Assembly (NCBI GenBank): GCA_026874595.1
Contig: CM049320.1
Coordinates: forward strand, 5,647,464 to 5,711,463
Length of the DNA stretch: 64,000 nucleotides
Direction: 5' to 3'
DNA from: Sipunculus nudus
Taxonomy: Eukaryota > Annelida > Sipuncula > Golfingiida > Sipunculidae
The number at the start of each line of letters is the position of its first letter. Position 1 is the first letter of the stretch. A model generated the notes under the pieces. That model saw only the letters and a program-made list of their open reading frames with translations. It had not been told where the DNA came from and made no database searches. The translations under genes were made by a program, and so were the position numbers. Of the stretch, positions 38,391 to 50,912 are shown in pieces.

Positions 38391-39392
38391 TGTAAGTTTA
38401 TTTTAGAAAACAGTCTGGAATGCCATATCTAACGTTCAGGATAAATTAATCACACAGCATATGTCCATATTCATGGGCAAAAGTTTTGATAGATAAAATG
38501 AAATATTTAAAAAGTATATCTCATAGGAAGAGGTATACTACAAGGATCATGGCTAAAAATCATAATTATACTTGTATCATGTAAATATGATAAATAATTC
38601 CAGTTGAAATTTTGAGTTTCGTTATATCTAAAGTAATACTTTCTATTCTTTTGTAATCGTACAGCGTAGAGTCTTTGATACTTCAGGCAAATGTAATGTT
38701 TTATCTGAAAGAGTTTCAGTTTCATGATATATGTTAACATTGAAATTGCATCCTTCGCACTGTCTTTCTCAACCGCACACAAAAATGCGACAAGAATAAA
38801 CATCCAAGGTGCGGCAGAATGTGCTGTTCTTTGCGGGTTTGATACCTGCTATGCATCAAGAATACATTTGTAATGAACTGTTGTGTGTTTTTAAGTTTAT
38901 CTCTATGTTTTCAAGCCTCTTGTGTAGTAAATCTGTATTATAAAATTCAAAATTGTGTATTTAACAAAACAAAATATATAAAGTCGTAGCAGCATATAAC
39001 CGAGAAACAGCAGGTAATGCTAAGTGTCTTTTACGATGCTGATACACCTTAGTGTGTGTTACAAGCGTACACAATTTTGTTGGACAAATGCATTGCTTCT
39101 ATGTGCGTGTCTTCCATTCAAACGATGTCTTCGTAGAGTCGATGCCCTCTATGAGTTGTGGTAAAAGCGGTCATATTTCCTTTACAATACTGGACTGATT
39201 CTTATTTTCATGACTGGTATTACTATAACATGGTATTAATCGTGACTACAACAATTCATGTAAGCAATAGCATATTTGTCACTGGCCTTTATTCACGCTT
39301 AGATTAAGTGAACGTAAATTCTTTTGCAAACAGAGACTACTTTGGTAAGTTGCTAGACAGTTACTCTCTAGATAGATAGCTTCGACATACTT

Positions 39393-39395
<3 letters not shown>
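38391..39395. other. Non-coding stretch
   Basis: No supportable exon. The minus-strand frame at 38507-38803 has no recognisable features. Confidence 0.45.
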
Positions 39396-39445
<50 letters not shown>

Positions 39446-39549
39446 CTCTTCCTATACCTTAGGAGAAGCAAAACACCCAACTGTTGAACACTTGACCTCA
39501 TAAGTTCAAATAAAGTGCGCATGCGCGTTACCATCATATATATATTTAA

Positions 39550-39583
<34 letters not shown>
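39396..39583. repeat. (AT)n and (GATA)n microsatellites
   Basis: (TA)n at about 39396-39443 and (gata)n at about 39551-39583. Confidence 0.95.
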
Positions 39584-39599
39584 GAAACTAGAACACACA

Positions 39600-39672
39600 G
39601 AAAATCGGTTCATTGTTGATGGAAATCGAACCCATGATCATTTAATTTCCATTCGGCCAATCTCCGAAAATC
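39600..39672 (-). repeat. tRNA-like SINE head on the minus strand
   Basis: Read on the minus strand it gives ttggccgaatgg (A-box-like) and then atgatcatgggttcgatttcc (B box). No complete tRNA fold is possible. Confidence 0.45.
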
Positions 39673-40865
39673 GACTTTCTGTGAATGTGTTGCCTATAGA
39701 GCGACATATGTATGAAGGATTTTGTAGTTTTTTGGTGACCTTGACCTGATTTTCGACCGATTTTTACCAAGAATAATAGGCAACAAGCCATAAAGGATAT
39801 ACATCAACCCTGTTAATTGCAGAACGCTTACACAATATATGAAACCAGTGGAGCGAGGACAGCAAACAGACATAAGGAATAGACCAACATGCTTGTCAAA
39901 ATCTTTTATTCCGGCTAGCAATAAACACGAATTTTCACTTTGAGGTATGAGACCATTGACAAACAATGTTGTTATGGGAGATCAAAAAGCATTATAAATA
40001 TGACAACACACAGCGTCCATAGGTTCCAGGGTATCCTCGCTGGATTGTTACCGATTTGCTGGAGACCGGAATATGACTAAGATGAAATGATAATTTTTAC
40101 TTCATGTGTATTGTCCACTTGTATTTAGCGCAGCATCTCAGCCAAAATCACTTCCGTTTAAATTAAACCGAAAGTTGTTTGAAATTTGCATTATACCATA
40201 TATTGTATATATCACTTTAAACCTGTTTCACAGTTCTTCATTCATATTCATTTTCATAGGATGTTTAAATAATTGTTTAAATTTTTTTAAACACCGTTCT
40301 AATATATAGTTTTGAAACGGAATGGTAAATGTTTATCTGGATTGAAAAAATGATTGCAATGATTTTAAAAGTGATTTTAATTGTAATCGATTATTTTTTG
40401 TAAACACAACAGTAGTTGTAATTGTAATAAATAATTTCTAAAAGTAATGGTGTTTGTTATCGATTATTTTAAAAGTACTTATAACAAACATTGACAGTTT
40501 TACCTAAGCGACTTTAGCTAGGCTTACCTGCAATCGTGATAGCATTTGATCAAGATAGATATAGGATAAACAGCAAAATTATCTCTTAAAAATCTCATTT
40601 TAATATATTCACTTTCCTATGTGTGTGTTCCAAATTTAATAGAGGAATTGAAATCTCATACCATTTTCTTAGGAATCTCTGATTTTAAAATTATTTCTAA
40701 ATCTAAGGTCTCAATAAAAATGTAAAATTTTCAATAATTTGATTGTGAAAAGAGGGATCCTAGAATTATCTGATGGCTTCACTGAAGTCGACAATTACGC
40801 AAGAAAATACACTCTCCGCTTACATATTCCAAGTTGTTAAATTTTGTATATCTTGTATTTACAAT
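39673..40865. other. Non-coding stretch before the segmental duplication
   Basis: AT-rich, with no supportable exon. Confidence 0.5.
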
Positions 40866-43112
40866 ATATTATATTGATTTGTAAGAGTTTGTATTTTTTT
40901 AAATTATATTTAATTACCATAAGCCTTACTTTCTCCAGTAAAGGGTAAATTTCATGTTTCACGCCTCACACCTGAGTTCATTCTTAGGGAATAATTGTTA
41001 ATTTTTAAATATGCAAATGGTACCGTCATATGTATGTATCAGCTCGGTTTAAACCATTAAGCACAGGGGCTGTGGTAATTTAGGATGTGTCATATATTTG
41101 ACTAAACTCGCACACTACTGTCACAAAACTAAAAAAATCACAAGACACAAATATACAATAGCATTTGAAACGAATGTTTTTACAATGAATATACAGACGT
41201 TTAGGTCAGAATAAATAAACAACGTGTACATATTAACACAGCTAATTTGCTCTTCATTTGGATGAACTAAGTTTCATCACAGATAAAAGAAATAAAACAT
41301 ATGGGTTTGTCTGTGCCTGACCTTTGAATTTTTTTTTTCATAAATAAACCAGGCTGATACCTATTCATGGTTGGCGCAATATTATGTAAATAAGAAAGCT
41401 GAAGCCTCAAAATCATGTGTTGAATATGTCTTTGAATTTTGTTGATTTGCATGATTTATTTTTCATTATTCCTCGTTTGTTCAAAATCTTTTTTTTTCTT
41501 GTAAGCTGCTGCAAAGATAATTACCATGTTGGACGGACACAATCATCATGTGACTGCTATTTGAGATTTCACCAGCAGATGGCGCCACCTGTGGTCGTGT
41601 CCTATCTGTGGGTAAATTTGTATTTTCTAGTTATTCTTGAAAATTAATTAATTAAAATCAATATTATATCAGTCATATTCCTTGCTCAAATCTGTCCTGG
41701 AGCAAGAGATAGAAAATGAATGTGACTGAAATATGCATTTAAACAGAAATAAAATATATGTAAATGGTTTATTGCATCCCAAGACAGAGAAGTCGGGAAT
41801 ACCATGGTTTAGACACGGTCGCGGAGCTGCTGACAAACCCTGTGAAGGAGATAACTCGAGAGGGGTTTGATTGATTTTTTATCAAATTTTGAAAGTGCAA
41901 AGATATGGACCAGTAGATGAAGCCTTTTTAAATGTAATAGTGATTTTTGCTATGAGTGACCTTGACCGTGTGAAAGCTTGGATAGCTTTATCGTGTACTG
42001 AACTCTGATGGCACCCAATATAATATTTTTTTCATTATGGCCATCTTTGTGTCTGTTAAAGGTGAAATAAATCATAAATATCTCAGGAATGCTGTAAGCT
42101 ATTTTTGGTATTTTGCACAGTCAAACTTCAGGCATCGATCTATCGCATTGATAATAGGGGTTGCGCAAAGAGTAATTGTTTTGCTGCTACAATCAATCAC
42201 CCATATCTCAGGATTCGTTCACCTTATTTGCTCCGTTTTGTTTGTATGGGAAGCTCTTGTACAGCTTCTTCATTTACTGAATTCTTGTGGCACCACCTAT
42301 TACTGTTTTCCGCTATGGACATAAAAAAACGTTTATTTTAGGTATATATCACACATATCCCAGGAATGATTTAAGCAATTGGCCTGGATGTTTGCGCAGT
42401 AAGAGATCATGGACGGATTAATCACACACAAAAGACTGTTGGCGCTACTGATATTTTTTTTGTCTGCCTGCTTATCTTGTTTAGTTGAATCCATTTCTCA
42501 AGACACCTTTCGACCCGGAATTATCCTATTTAAGCCAATCCCAAAGAAAAGCATGTCACAGAAAAATCAACCAATTTGAGTAATGCATGGGACGGGGAAC
42601 TATTTGTGCCTCTCGGACTTTGTTCATAGGCACATAATGCATACAGTATTTTGTGAACATGATAATTACACAATATACCAGTATTACATGAAACAATGTA
42701 TTTGAAGATAACCTTAACCTAAATGCAATCAGTTGGTTTCTTCATGAAACAGTTTACTCATTGATCGGATATGTATTTGGTAGGCTTTCACCTATAGGCC
42801 TTCTTTCATTCATTCGGACCAGATGATTAATTTTAGTTCACTCCTTTATCACAAACATTCGCTTATCCTAATAATCTATCCATTATAAATTGTATTTATC
42901 TCACAGCTTGCTTTGGTTTTTGTATCGCAAAAGTTATCATTCCAACCATGAACATGTACCTACATACAGTTTGCTTCACCCCTAGCGTCATTAGCGTCAA
43001 AAGCAACATCTCCTTGTGTAGCGTCCAACTTCCATATTCCTTCCTCTTTTTTGTCCGAACCAGACGCCCTAACGACTGCATATATAGCATGTATTATGTC
43101 ATTTGTGAATGC

Positions 43113-43164
<52 letters not shown>

Positions 43165-44132
43165 TACTATTAAACATGAGATCTATTCCCTCAAATAACA
43201 ATCATTTAAAGGTTGTCGCTTTTTATATATAGACCCAACCCTGATGGAGCATCGGTAGTGACCACAAAGAATATTTAAAATTTACTAATATTTAAGATAG
43301 ATATATTTTTGGAATATAATTTTCTTGGATAGCTTACCCTTTCCTTGGAGTAGCGGTTGTTTGTGATTCGCTTCCTCTGAAGTTTCCATACTGACAAGGT
43401 CAGCATTTATCGACAGACAGTATTCTTGCGCCCCCTTTCAGTCCCGTTTTGTTTCATCGAGCTGATAGCACGAGACACTACCTTGCAGCCCATTTCCTTG
43501 ATAAGCCATAATAAATCCTTCAGGGCACGCTGAAGGCAAAATAATACTTTAAGTTAATTAACATAACTGAAATACGTCTATATGCAGCATGCAATGGTAA
43601 AATCCAGCGATCTCTCAGATATCTTTTATTAATGTAAAATATGTTATAAACTTAAATATAGTAATTACTAACAATTTGCGGAATTAAGGACAGAGCATCT
43701 CTCATCGGTCAGTACTACGTAACTTTTTGAAAGAACCAATTCGCAATAATAATTGCCAATATTTATATATATATATATATATATATACCGACAACAAACT
43801 AATAGATGTTTACAGTGGCCCCGCCTTTGATCTTTGTATTTTATATATAGCCAAGACAATAGGTGTCATATTTTTATAGACCCCTCACAAAGACAAAAAG
43901 ATAAGTATTGTTTAATTTAAGGTCGCTCAAATGTTTTGATAGCTGGCTTAAAGTCGCGGAAGAAGTTGCTATTTATTGCATTTAATTTAAAAGTTTGGTT
44001 GACGTTACGCCATGAAGATGGATTTTACCAGCCATCGTGGAATCTAAGATAGCGACTATGTTGAAGCGTAAAAATCCTAATATATCTGTTTTGATGAGAC
44101 ATAAAGGAGCAATCGTTGTCTCTGACATGCGT
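40866..44132. repeat. Segmental duplication, unit A
   Basis: Matches unit B (46000-51250) in the same orientation and order along its length. Paired landmarks: 40866/46000 (atattgatttgt); 41028/46253 (atgtatcagctcgg); 41660/47620 (cagtcatattccttgctcaa); 41945/47903 (gaccttgaccgtg); the lectin exons; 43788/50910 (ccgacaac.aactaatag); and 43925/51040 (atgttttgata.ctggctta). Identity looks high in most blocks. Unit A lacks about 720 bases present in B (46646-47365) and about 850 bases covering the 5' exons of the lectin gene. Confidence 0.9.
42876..43745 (-). pseudogene. Lectin locus 3: duplicated C-type lectin pseudogene
   Basis: Sister copy of the gene at 48831-50452. Cys-domain remnant (about 43672-43745): only the end, ELVLSKSYVVLTDERCSVL, survives. 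It is cut off by an (AT)n array at 43759-43788, and its donor is gttagt. First CTLD half (43338-43529): reads ACPEGF, SCYQL and INADLVSMET, with the conserved Trp codon turned into TGA. Second half (42876-43075): W of VVW is now R, an 18-base deletion removes the residues around GEP, and a TAG follows ANCM before HGWNDNFCD and SCEI. With no 5' exons and two nonsense codons it cannot make a lectin. Confidence 0.92.
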
Positions 44133-44149
44133 CTTTAGACAATGGGAAT

Positions 44150-45105
44150 ACAAGGTTTTTGCTTTTAGTGACTTTGACCGTGGGAAAGCTTTGATAGCTT
44201 TATCGTGTACCGAACTCTGTATGACAGCGCGCCATATAATATAAGTTTCCCTAATATGGCAACCTGTGTGTCTATTAAAGGTAAAATATATAATACATAT
44301 CTCAAGAATATGGCAACCTGTGTGTCTATTAAAGGTAAAATATATAATACATATCTCAAATGCTGTAAGCTTTTTTTGAAACTTTGAAAAGTTAAAGATC
44401 AGGCATAGATTTATTGCATAGATCAGAGAGGTTGCGCAAAGGGTAATTGTTTTGCTGCCATAAAAAAATTCACTCATATCTCAGGAGTCGTTCAACTTAT
44501 TCGCTCCATTATTATTTTTGTGGAAAGCTCTTGGATAGCATTATGATTTACTGAAATCAGTGGCGCCATCTATTTTTTTATTTCCGCTATGGACATATAC
44601 ACGTTTATTTTAGGTATATATCACACATATCTCAGGAATGGTTTAAGCAATTGGCCTGAAAATTTGCGCAGTTATAGATCATGGATGGATTAATTGCATA
44701 TACTGGACTGTTGGTGCCACTTATAATTCGTTTTATCTGCCTGATAATCTTGGTTAGTTGCATCCATTTCACAAGACAGCTTTTGATCCTGAATTATCCT
44801 TTTTCAGCCAATCCCAAAGGAAAGCATGTCAGAGAAAAATCTACCCATTTGAGATATGCATGGGGCGGGGGTTTATTTGTGCCTTTCAGACCTTGTTCAT
44901 AAGCATATAAGGCATACAGTATTTTGTTAGCATAATCAGTACATAATATACCAGAATTACATGAGACAATGTATTTGAAGATAACTATAACTAAAATACA
45001 ATCAGTTTGATTCATTCAGGAAACAGTTTACACATTGATCGGATATATGTATTTGGTAGGCTGTTTCTTATTTGCCTTCACTTCATTCTTTCGCATCACT
45101 TGATT
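44150..45105. repeat. Third, partial copy of the duplicated flank (unit C)
   Basis: Matches unit A 41930-42830 and unit B 47900-48785: gactttgaccgtgggaaagc, atatctcaggaatggtttaag, a trailing aatcccaaaggaaagcatgtc. The lectin exons are absent. Inside it, 54 bases starting atatggcaacctgtgtgtc are tandemly duplicated (44254-44361). This makes the local order A-C-B. Confidence 0.9.
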
Positions 45106-45999
45106 AATAAAGTAATTACATGTCACATTTAACTGTTAAAAAATGTTACATATGATGATAAATGGACACAGATGACATTAGTAACGACATATATTTACCA
45201 AAAAATAAAAATAAAAATGAGCATGACCTTATTGCACACATACTCAGTATCTTTATATTGCCAGGGTTTAAAGTTTATGATTTTCATTAAAAGTGAAACT
45301 ATCGCGAAAATAAAACCTGCGTGTACAAAGCGCTCCACATACAATAAATAGTGAATAACCATATATATTGTGTTGCCTCAGGTGCGTATTTAGAATGTCA
45401 TAATAGTGCTCTATTAGCGGGATGCTAAGAGCTGTTACTTAGTGATAATTTACGAAAATGCGACAATTTAACCTCGCGAATATAGAGCCAACCATTACAT
45501 GTGTAACGAGCGGCCTCTCTCTCTTTCTTCTCTCTTATATATATTCTTCTCTCTTATATATATATCTTTCTTCTCTCTTATATATATATAATATATTTTT
45601 TTTCGTAAATTATCGCTATATATATACATACGTACAATGTATATATACTTATATAATGTATGTATATATATATTTATATTTTTATATATCTATATATACT
45701 TCAAAAACATATTAAAGGAAACATCGTTGACGCAGTAAACTTCCGTAAGAACAATAAATTTGTGCCAATGAATAACCTGCACTCTAGCATTGATGAAGTG
45801 TCAAGTTTTTTATCATTGCTTTCATTTCCAAACATAAATTTAATGTCAGGAAATGTTTTCCCTCGTGATTACTTGCACGTTTATTTTACCTGCATATATA
45901 TATACTTTTTTTCAGACAAAGAGGGATGTGTGTATAATTCACCCAATGATCACACACCCATTGTATTAAAGTATGTTGATCATATGGAAAAAAATATCT
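45106..45999. other. Spacer between duplicated units, with a TCTTTCTTCTC/TATA tract
   Basis: No gene. About 45515-45700 alternates tctctcttc blocks with (ta)n runs. The frames at 45458-45715 and 45660-46007 are low-complexity Tyr/Ile strings. Confidence 0.6.
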
Positions 46000-46645
46000 T
46001 ATATTGATTTGTTAGCGTTCGTATTTTATTGTTAATATATTTTATTATCATAAGCCTTTTTTTCCTCCAGTATACGGTAAATTCATTTTTCAAGTCTAGG
46101 TATTTTTCTTAATTTTCAATTATACTTAACAGGAAAGTTATGTAACTGACGGCGTGCTTTATCATTGTCATGCAACTCTCCTGAGTTCATGCTTAGGATA
46201 TAACCGTTATTTTAAAATTATTTTTTTCTAAAATGGATAATAGCGTCATATATATGTATCAGCTCGGATGAATCATGAAGCACAGGGGGCTGTGGTAATT
46301 TAGGATGTGTCATATTTTTGGCTGAACTCGCACACTACTGTCACAGAACTAGGAAACAAATCACAAGACACAGATATACAACAGCAAGAAGCATTTAATA
46401 GTATCTGAAACGAACGTTTTTACAATACATATACGGACGTTTAGTACGGAATAAACAAACAACGTGTAAAATATTATAATCATCACATAGACGAAGGATA
46501 TATCAAACACATCTAATATGCTCCTCATTTGGATGAACTAAGTTTCCTCTCAGATCAAAGAAATGAAACATCAGGGTTTGTCTGTGCCTGACATTTGAAT
46601 TTTATTTATAAATAAACTAGGCTGATACCTATTCAGGGTTTCCTT

Positions 46646-47365
46646 AGGAGGGGGGCACTAAAATGGTCCGCATCCGTTCGTCTGTCCTCCCGTCCATCTG
46701 TCCTGCCATATGCTTTTACCACAAATCTCTTAGACTCTTGCCGCTTTCTTCACCATATTTTGCAGACTTACTCAGCTCATAATTCACATGAGATTCTGAC
46801 CTGGAGGTGGCTCCCCTTCTGTTTAACGTTTTTCCGCGTTCCAAAAGGGTCTTTTTCACTTTCCTTCAGGTATATCAGTATTCTGATTCCCTTCTGTCCG
46901 TCCATCCCGCCCGATTCTTTTACCACTTTTTAAAATAAAAACCCTTGCTTCTTTCTTTAGCGTATTTTACATAAATACTCAGCGCATGAATGACGTGTGA
47001 TTACAACCTGCAAGTGGCGCCACCATAACGACTTTCTGCTTCCCAAAATAGCCTTTTTCACTTTTCTTCTGATAAATAAATAAATAAGAACACTTTAGCC
47101 TTCAAATCATTTGTAAGGATTCGGTAGAGCTAGGGGAATTCAATGAATACTGCATTGAATAGAATTATCAGTCCCCCACCGCATCCGTACGCCTGTCCGT
47201 TCCATCCCTTCTTGTGCAACACATAGCTCTAAAATTCATGCTGATTTCTTGACCCAATTTTACAAACATGTTTTTCATATGACGAACCTGTCATTTTTTT
47301 CTGCAGGTTGGGCCACCTGTGTTAGACCTACATATTCCGGCCACAGATGTGTTTGCTCTTAAACT
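46646..47365. repeat. Block present only in unit B, probably an insertion
   Basis: Begins ttccttaggaggggggcact, with repeated words like ccgtccatctgtcctgcc / ccgtccatcccgcccg. It interrupts the alignment between units A and B at gatacctattca. No coding sequence. A deletion in unit A is the alternative. Confidence 0.55.
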
Positions 47366-48830
47366 TGGATAATCAAGTAAATAAAAAATCTGGAGCCTCC
47401 AAACCATAAAGTAAATATGTCTTTGAATTTTGCTGATCTGCATAAATTGATATTTTCAGAATTCCACTTTTGTTCAAAATCCGCAATTTTTTTCTTGTAA
47501 GCTGCTGCAAAGATAATTACCATGTTGAAAATACACAGTTATTTGATAATTCACCAGCAGATGGCGCCACCTGTGGTCGTGTCCTCTCTGTGAGGTAAAA
47601 TGGTATATCAATTATATCAGTCATATTCCTTGCTCAAATCTGTCCTGGAGCAAGAGATAGAAAATGCATGTGACTGAACTATGCATTAAAATAGAAATAA
47701 AATACATGTGAATGGTTTATTGTTTCCCTAGACTGAGTACTGGGAATGCCATGGTTCGGATACGGTCGCGGCGCCCAAAACAAATCATTTTAGCTAGATA
47801 ACTCAAGAAGGGTTTGACTGATCTTTTTTTCAAATTTTGAAAGTGCAAAGATATGGATCAGGGGATGATGCCTATTTAAGTGGGTAAAATGATTTTATGC
47901 TATGAATGACCTTGACCGTGGGAAAGCTTTGATAGCTTTATCGTGTAACAAACTCTGATAGCGCCCAATATAATATTTTTTTTTCATTATGGCAATCTTT
48001 GTGTCCATTAAAGGTGAAATATATAATACATATCTCAGAAATGCTGTAAGCTATTTTTGAAACTTTGAACAGTTATAGATTAGGCATAGATTAGTTTCAT
48101 AGATCAGAGAGGTGGCGCAAAGGGTAATTGTTTTTCTGCTATAAAAAATTCACTCATATCTCAGGAGTCGTTCAACTTATTCGCTCCATTATTATTTTTG
48201 TGGAAAGCTCTTGGATAGCATGATGATTTACTGAAATCAGTGGCGCCACCTATTATTTATTTGCGCTATGGACATATAAACGTTTATTTTAGGTAAATAT
48301 CCCACATGTCTCAGGAATGGTTTCAACAATCGGCCTGAAAGGATGCGCAGTAATAGATCATGGATGGATTAATTGCATACACTGGACTGTTGGCGCCACT
48401 GATAATTTTTTTTAACTGCCTGCTAATCTTGGTTAGTTGCATCCATTTAATAAGACACCTTTCGATCCTGAATTATCCTATTTCAGCAAATCCGAAAGGA
48501 ATGCATGTCAGAGAAAAATCCACTTATCTGAGTTATGCATAGGGCGGGGGATTATTTGTGCCTTTCGAACCTTGTTCATAGGCATATAAGGCATACAGTA
48601 TTTTGTTAGCATATTCATTACATAATATACCAGAATTACATGAGACAATGTACTTGAAGATAACTATAACTAAAATGCAATCATTGTGATTCATTCATGA
48701 AACAGTTTACACATTGAACAGATATATGTATTTGGTAGCCTGTTTATATATGTTTTCTTTTCATTCTTTCGCATCACTTGATAAATTTTAGTTCACTTCT
48801 TTATCACTTACATTCGCATATCCTAATAAT

Positions 48831-49084
48831 CTATCCATTATAAATTGCATTTATCTCACAGATTGCTTTGGATTTGATATCGCAAACGTTATCATTCCAA
48901 CCATGAACATGTACCTCCATACAGTTTGCTTCACCCCCAGCGTCATTTGGTTCGCCAAGCAACCAGTCTTCAAAATCAACATCCCCTTGTGTAGCGACCC
49001 ACTTCCATATTCCTTCCTCTTCTTCGTCCGAACCAGACGCCCAAACGACTGTATATATAGCATGTATTATGTCATTTGTGAATG

Positions 49085-49115
<31 letters not shown>

Positions 49116-50452
49116 GTCAAATATATGTTAAACTACACAACGATAAAGTGCTCAACTGACAGGAGCTGTTATATATGAATAGTTCAAGACTTTAACCTAC
49201 ATGGGTTTTACAACGTTGTTTCGTAAGGTCCTCACTCTTCGGAAACCCATTATGAAGTGGGCCAGGTATTAAGATTTTTGAATGTTTGATCTGGCGAATG
49301 CGTGGTTGGCCAGGAGTTGTTTCGCCCTGGTTCTGCATGTGCTCGCGAGTTCGTTTCTTTTGTTTAGTTTTGACAATAGGGGTCTTTATATTATGAAGAA
49401 TTCCTCTTCCAGGCAGAGATTACATATTAAGTATAAATATTACTTAAATATTAAACATAAGATCTATTCCCCTTAATCAATACATCTAAAGGTTGTGTTT
49501 TTTTCTATATATAGACTCAACCCTATTAGAGCATTGATAGTGTCCACAAAAATATAAACGTGTTTAAATTTTACAAATATCTGATATATATATATATATA
49601 TATTTTTTTAATATAATTTTATTGGATAGTTTACCCTTTTCTTGGAGTAGCGGTCGGATGTGATTCGCTTCACCTGGAGTTTCTATACTGACAAGGTCAG
49701 CATTAATCGACAGACAGTATTCTCGGGCCCCCTTCCAGTTCCTTTTTGTTTCGACAAACTGATAACACGAGGCACTACCTTGCAGCGCATTTCCTTGATA
49801 AGCCATACTAAATCCTTCAGGGCACGCTGAAGGCATAATAGTACTTTAAGTAAATTAAAATAACTGAAAATACTTCATGCACAATGCAATGATATTATGC
49901 AGCAATATCTCAGATATGTTTTATTAATGTAAAATAATGTAAAATAAACTTATTTTAATTGTTACTTACTATCTGCGTAAATCAGAACAGAGCAGCTTTC
50001 ATCGGTCAATACTACGTAACTTTCTGTAAGGACCAATTCGCCGGTGCTCTGCTTGATGACATTGACAGCAGAGCAGGCTTTTTTTTCCTGTACACTTCAG
50101 GGCGTACCTAATGTAGTGCTCGTTTGTCTCATTATCTTCCCCAATCAACCTGACACTTTCTATTCGAGATGACTTGGCACAACGACTTTCTTCAATTCGA
50201 TTAATATTTCCTCGTCTGATTGCAGCTAGTGCAGCTTAAAAGTGAACATTGTAAAACACACTACATATTCCAGGGCAGAGTAATGTAGCTTTTGACAATC
50301 GAATTAACATAGCTGAGATAAAAAAATCCTAAAAATCACCTGTGAAATTTTAATGGAAGGACTAAAATTAGTCACAAAATATGTAAATAAATAAGCACTC
50401 ACCTGGCATACAGAAAGAGACCACAATCAAGAAGAGAGGGTTCCTTTTGAAT
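48831..50452 (-). CDS. Lectin locus 4: secreted Cys-domain + C-type lectin protein
   Basis: Exons, right to left: 50403-50451 (hydrophobic NPLFLIVVSFC, signal-peptide-like), 49970-50234 (Cys domain), 49635-49826 (first CTLD half) and 48831-49048 (second half to TAG). Every intron is phase 1. The CTLD has ACPEGF, SCYQF, W.GAREYC, INADLVSIET, VVWASG, W.W, the EPN motif (LLGEPND), NCMEV, GWNDNVCD and AICE. That is a long-form, six-cysteine fold with the EPN/WND pair that in the family binds calcium and mannose-type sugars. The Cys domain has C-x28-C-x5-C-x26-C and may be a divergent SUEL-type lectin domain (inference). Oddities: the Cys exon carries an 8-A run (50078-50085) that is one base too long for the frame, and the signal exon shows TAA with no in-frame ATG before the hydrophobic core. 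The gene may be newly inactivated or mis-assembled. The CTLD call itself is firm. Confidence 0.8.
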
Positions 50453-50562
50453 TAACAAAGCAGACTGTGTGACGCATAAATTGACCACATGCTAAACATC
50501 CTGTGCCACGTCGCCAACTACAATTAGGATTAAGACCAGTCAACCGGTTAAAATTGATATAG

Positions 50563-50567
<5 letters not shown>

Positions 50568-50605
<38 letters not shown>

Positions 50606-50670
50606 ATATACACACACAATGCATTATTAGTTTTATGCAACCTCCATTCACATTTGCATTGGCAGCGAAA

Positions 50671-50727
<57 letters not shown>

Positions 50728-50868
50728 GACAAGGAACTAAAAGCTGTTTCCACGTTGGCAACTAAAACAAGGATAAAGACCAGTCAACCTGTCAAAATTG
50801 ATATATTAAATGCATTAACAATTTATGCAACCTCCAATCACATTTGTCATTATCAACGAAAAACAATA

Positions 50869-50910
<42 letters not shown>
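50568..50910. repeat. Three (AT)n arrays with duplicated spacers
   Basis: (AT)n at about 50568-50602, 50676-50722 and 50872-50910. The spacers repeat ttatgcaacctcca.tcacatttg.cat and aaggataaagaccagtcaacc-type words. Other (AT)n arrays are at 23778-23824, 24237-24260, 43115-43163, 49083-49115 and 49580-49606. Confidence 0.92.

Positions 50911-50912
<2 letters not shown>

Noticed and set aside
42037-42341. Overlapping 95- and 78-codon frames
   Set aside because: They fall in the duplicated non-coding flank. The matching positions in units B and C do not keep the frames open.
44025-44477. 150-codon minus-strand frame
   Set aside because: Produced by the 54-bp tandem duplication inside the duplicated flank. 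The peptide simply repeats itself and shows no family traits.
49282-49476. 64-codon plus-strand frame in the lectin intron
   Set aside because: Lies in the block specific to unit B, antisense to the lectin gene, with no features.
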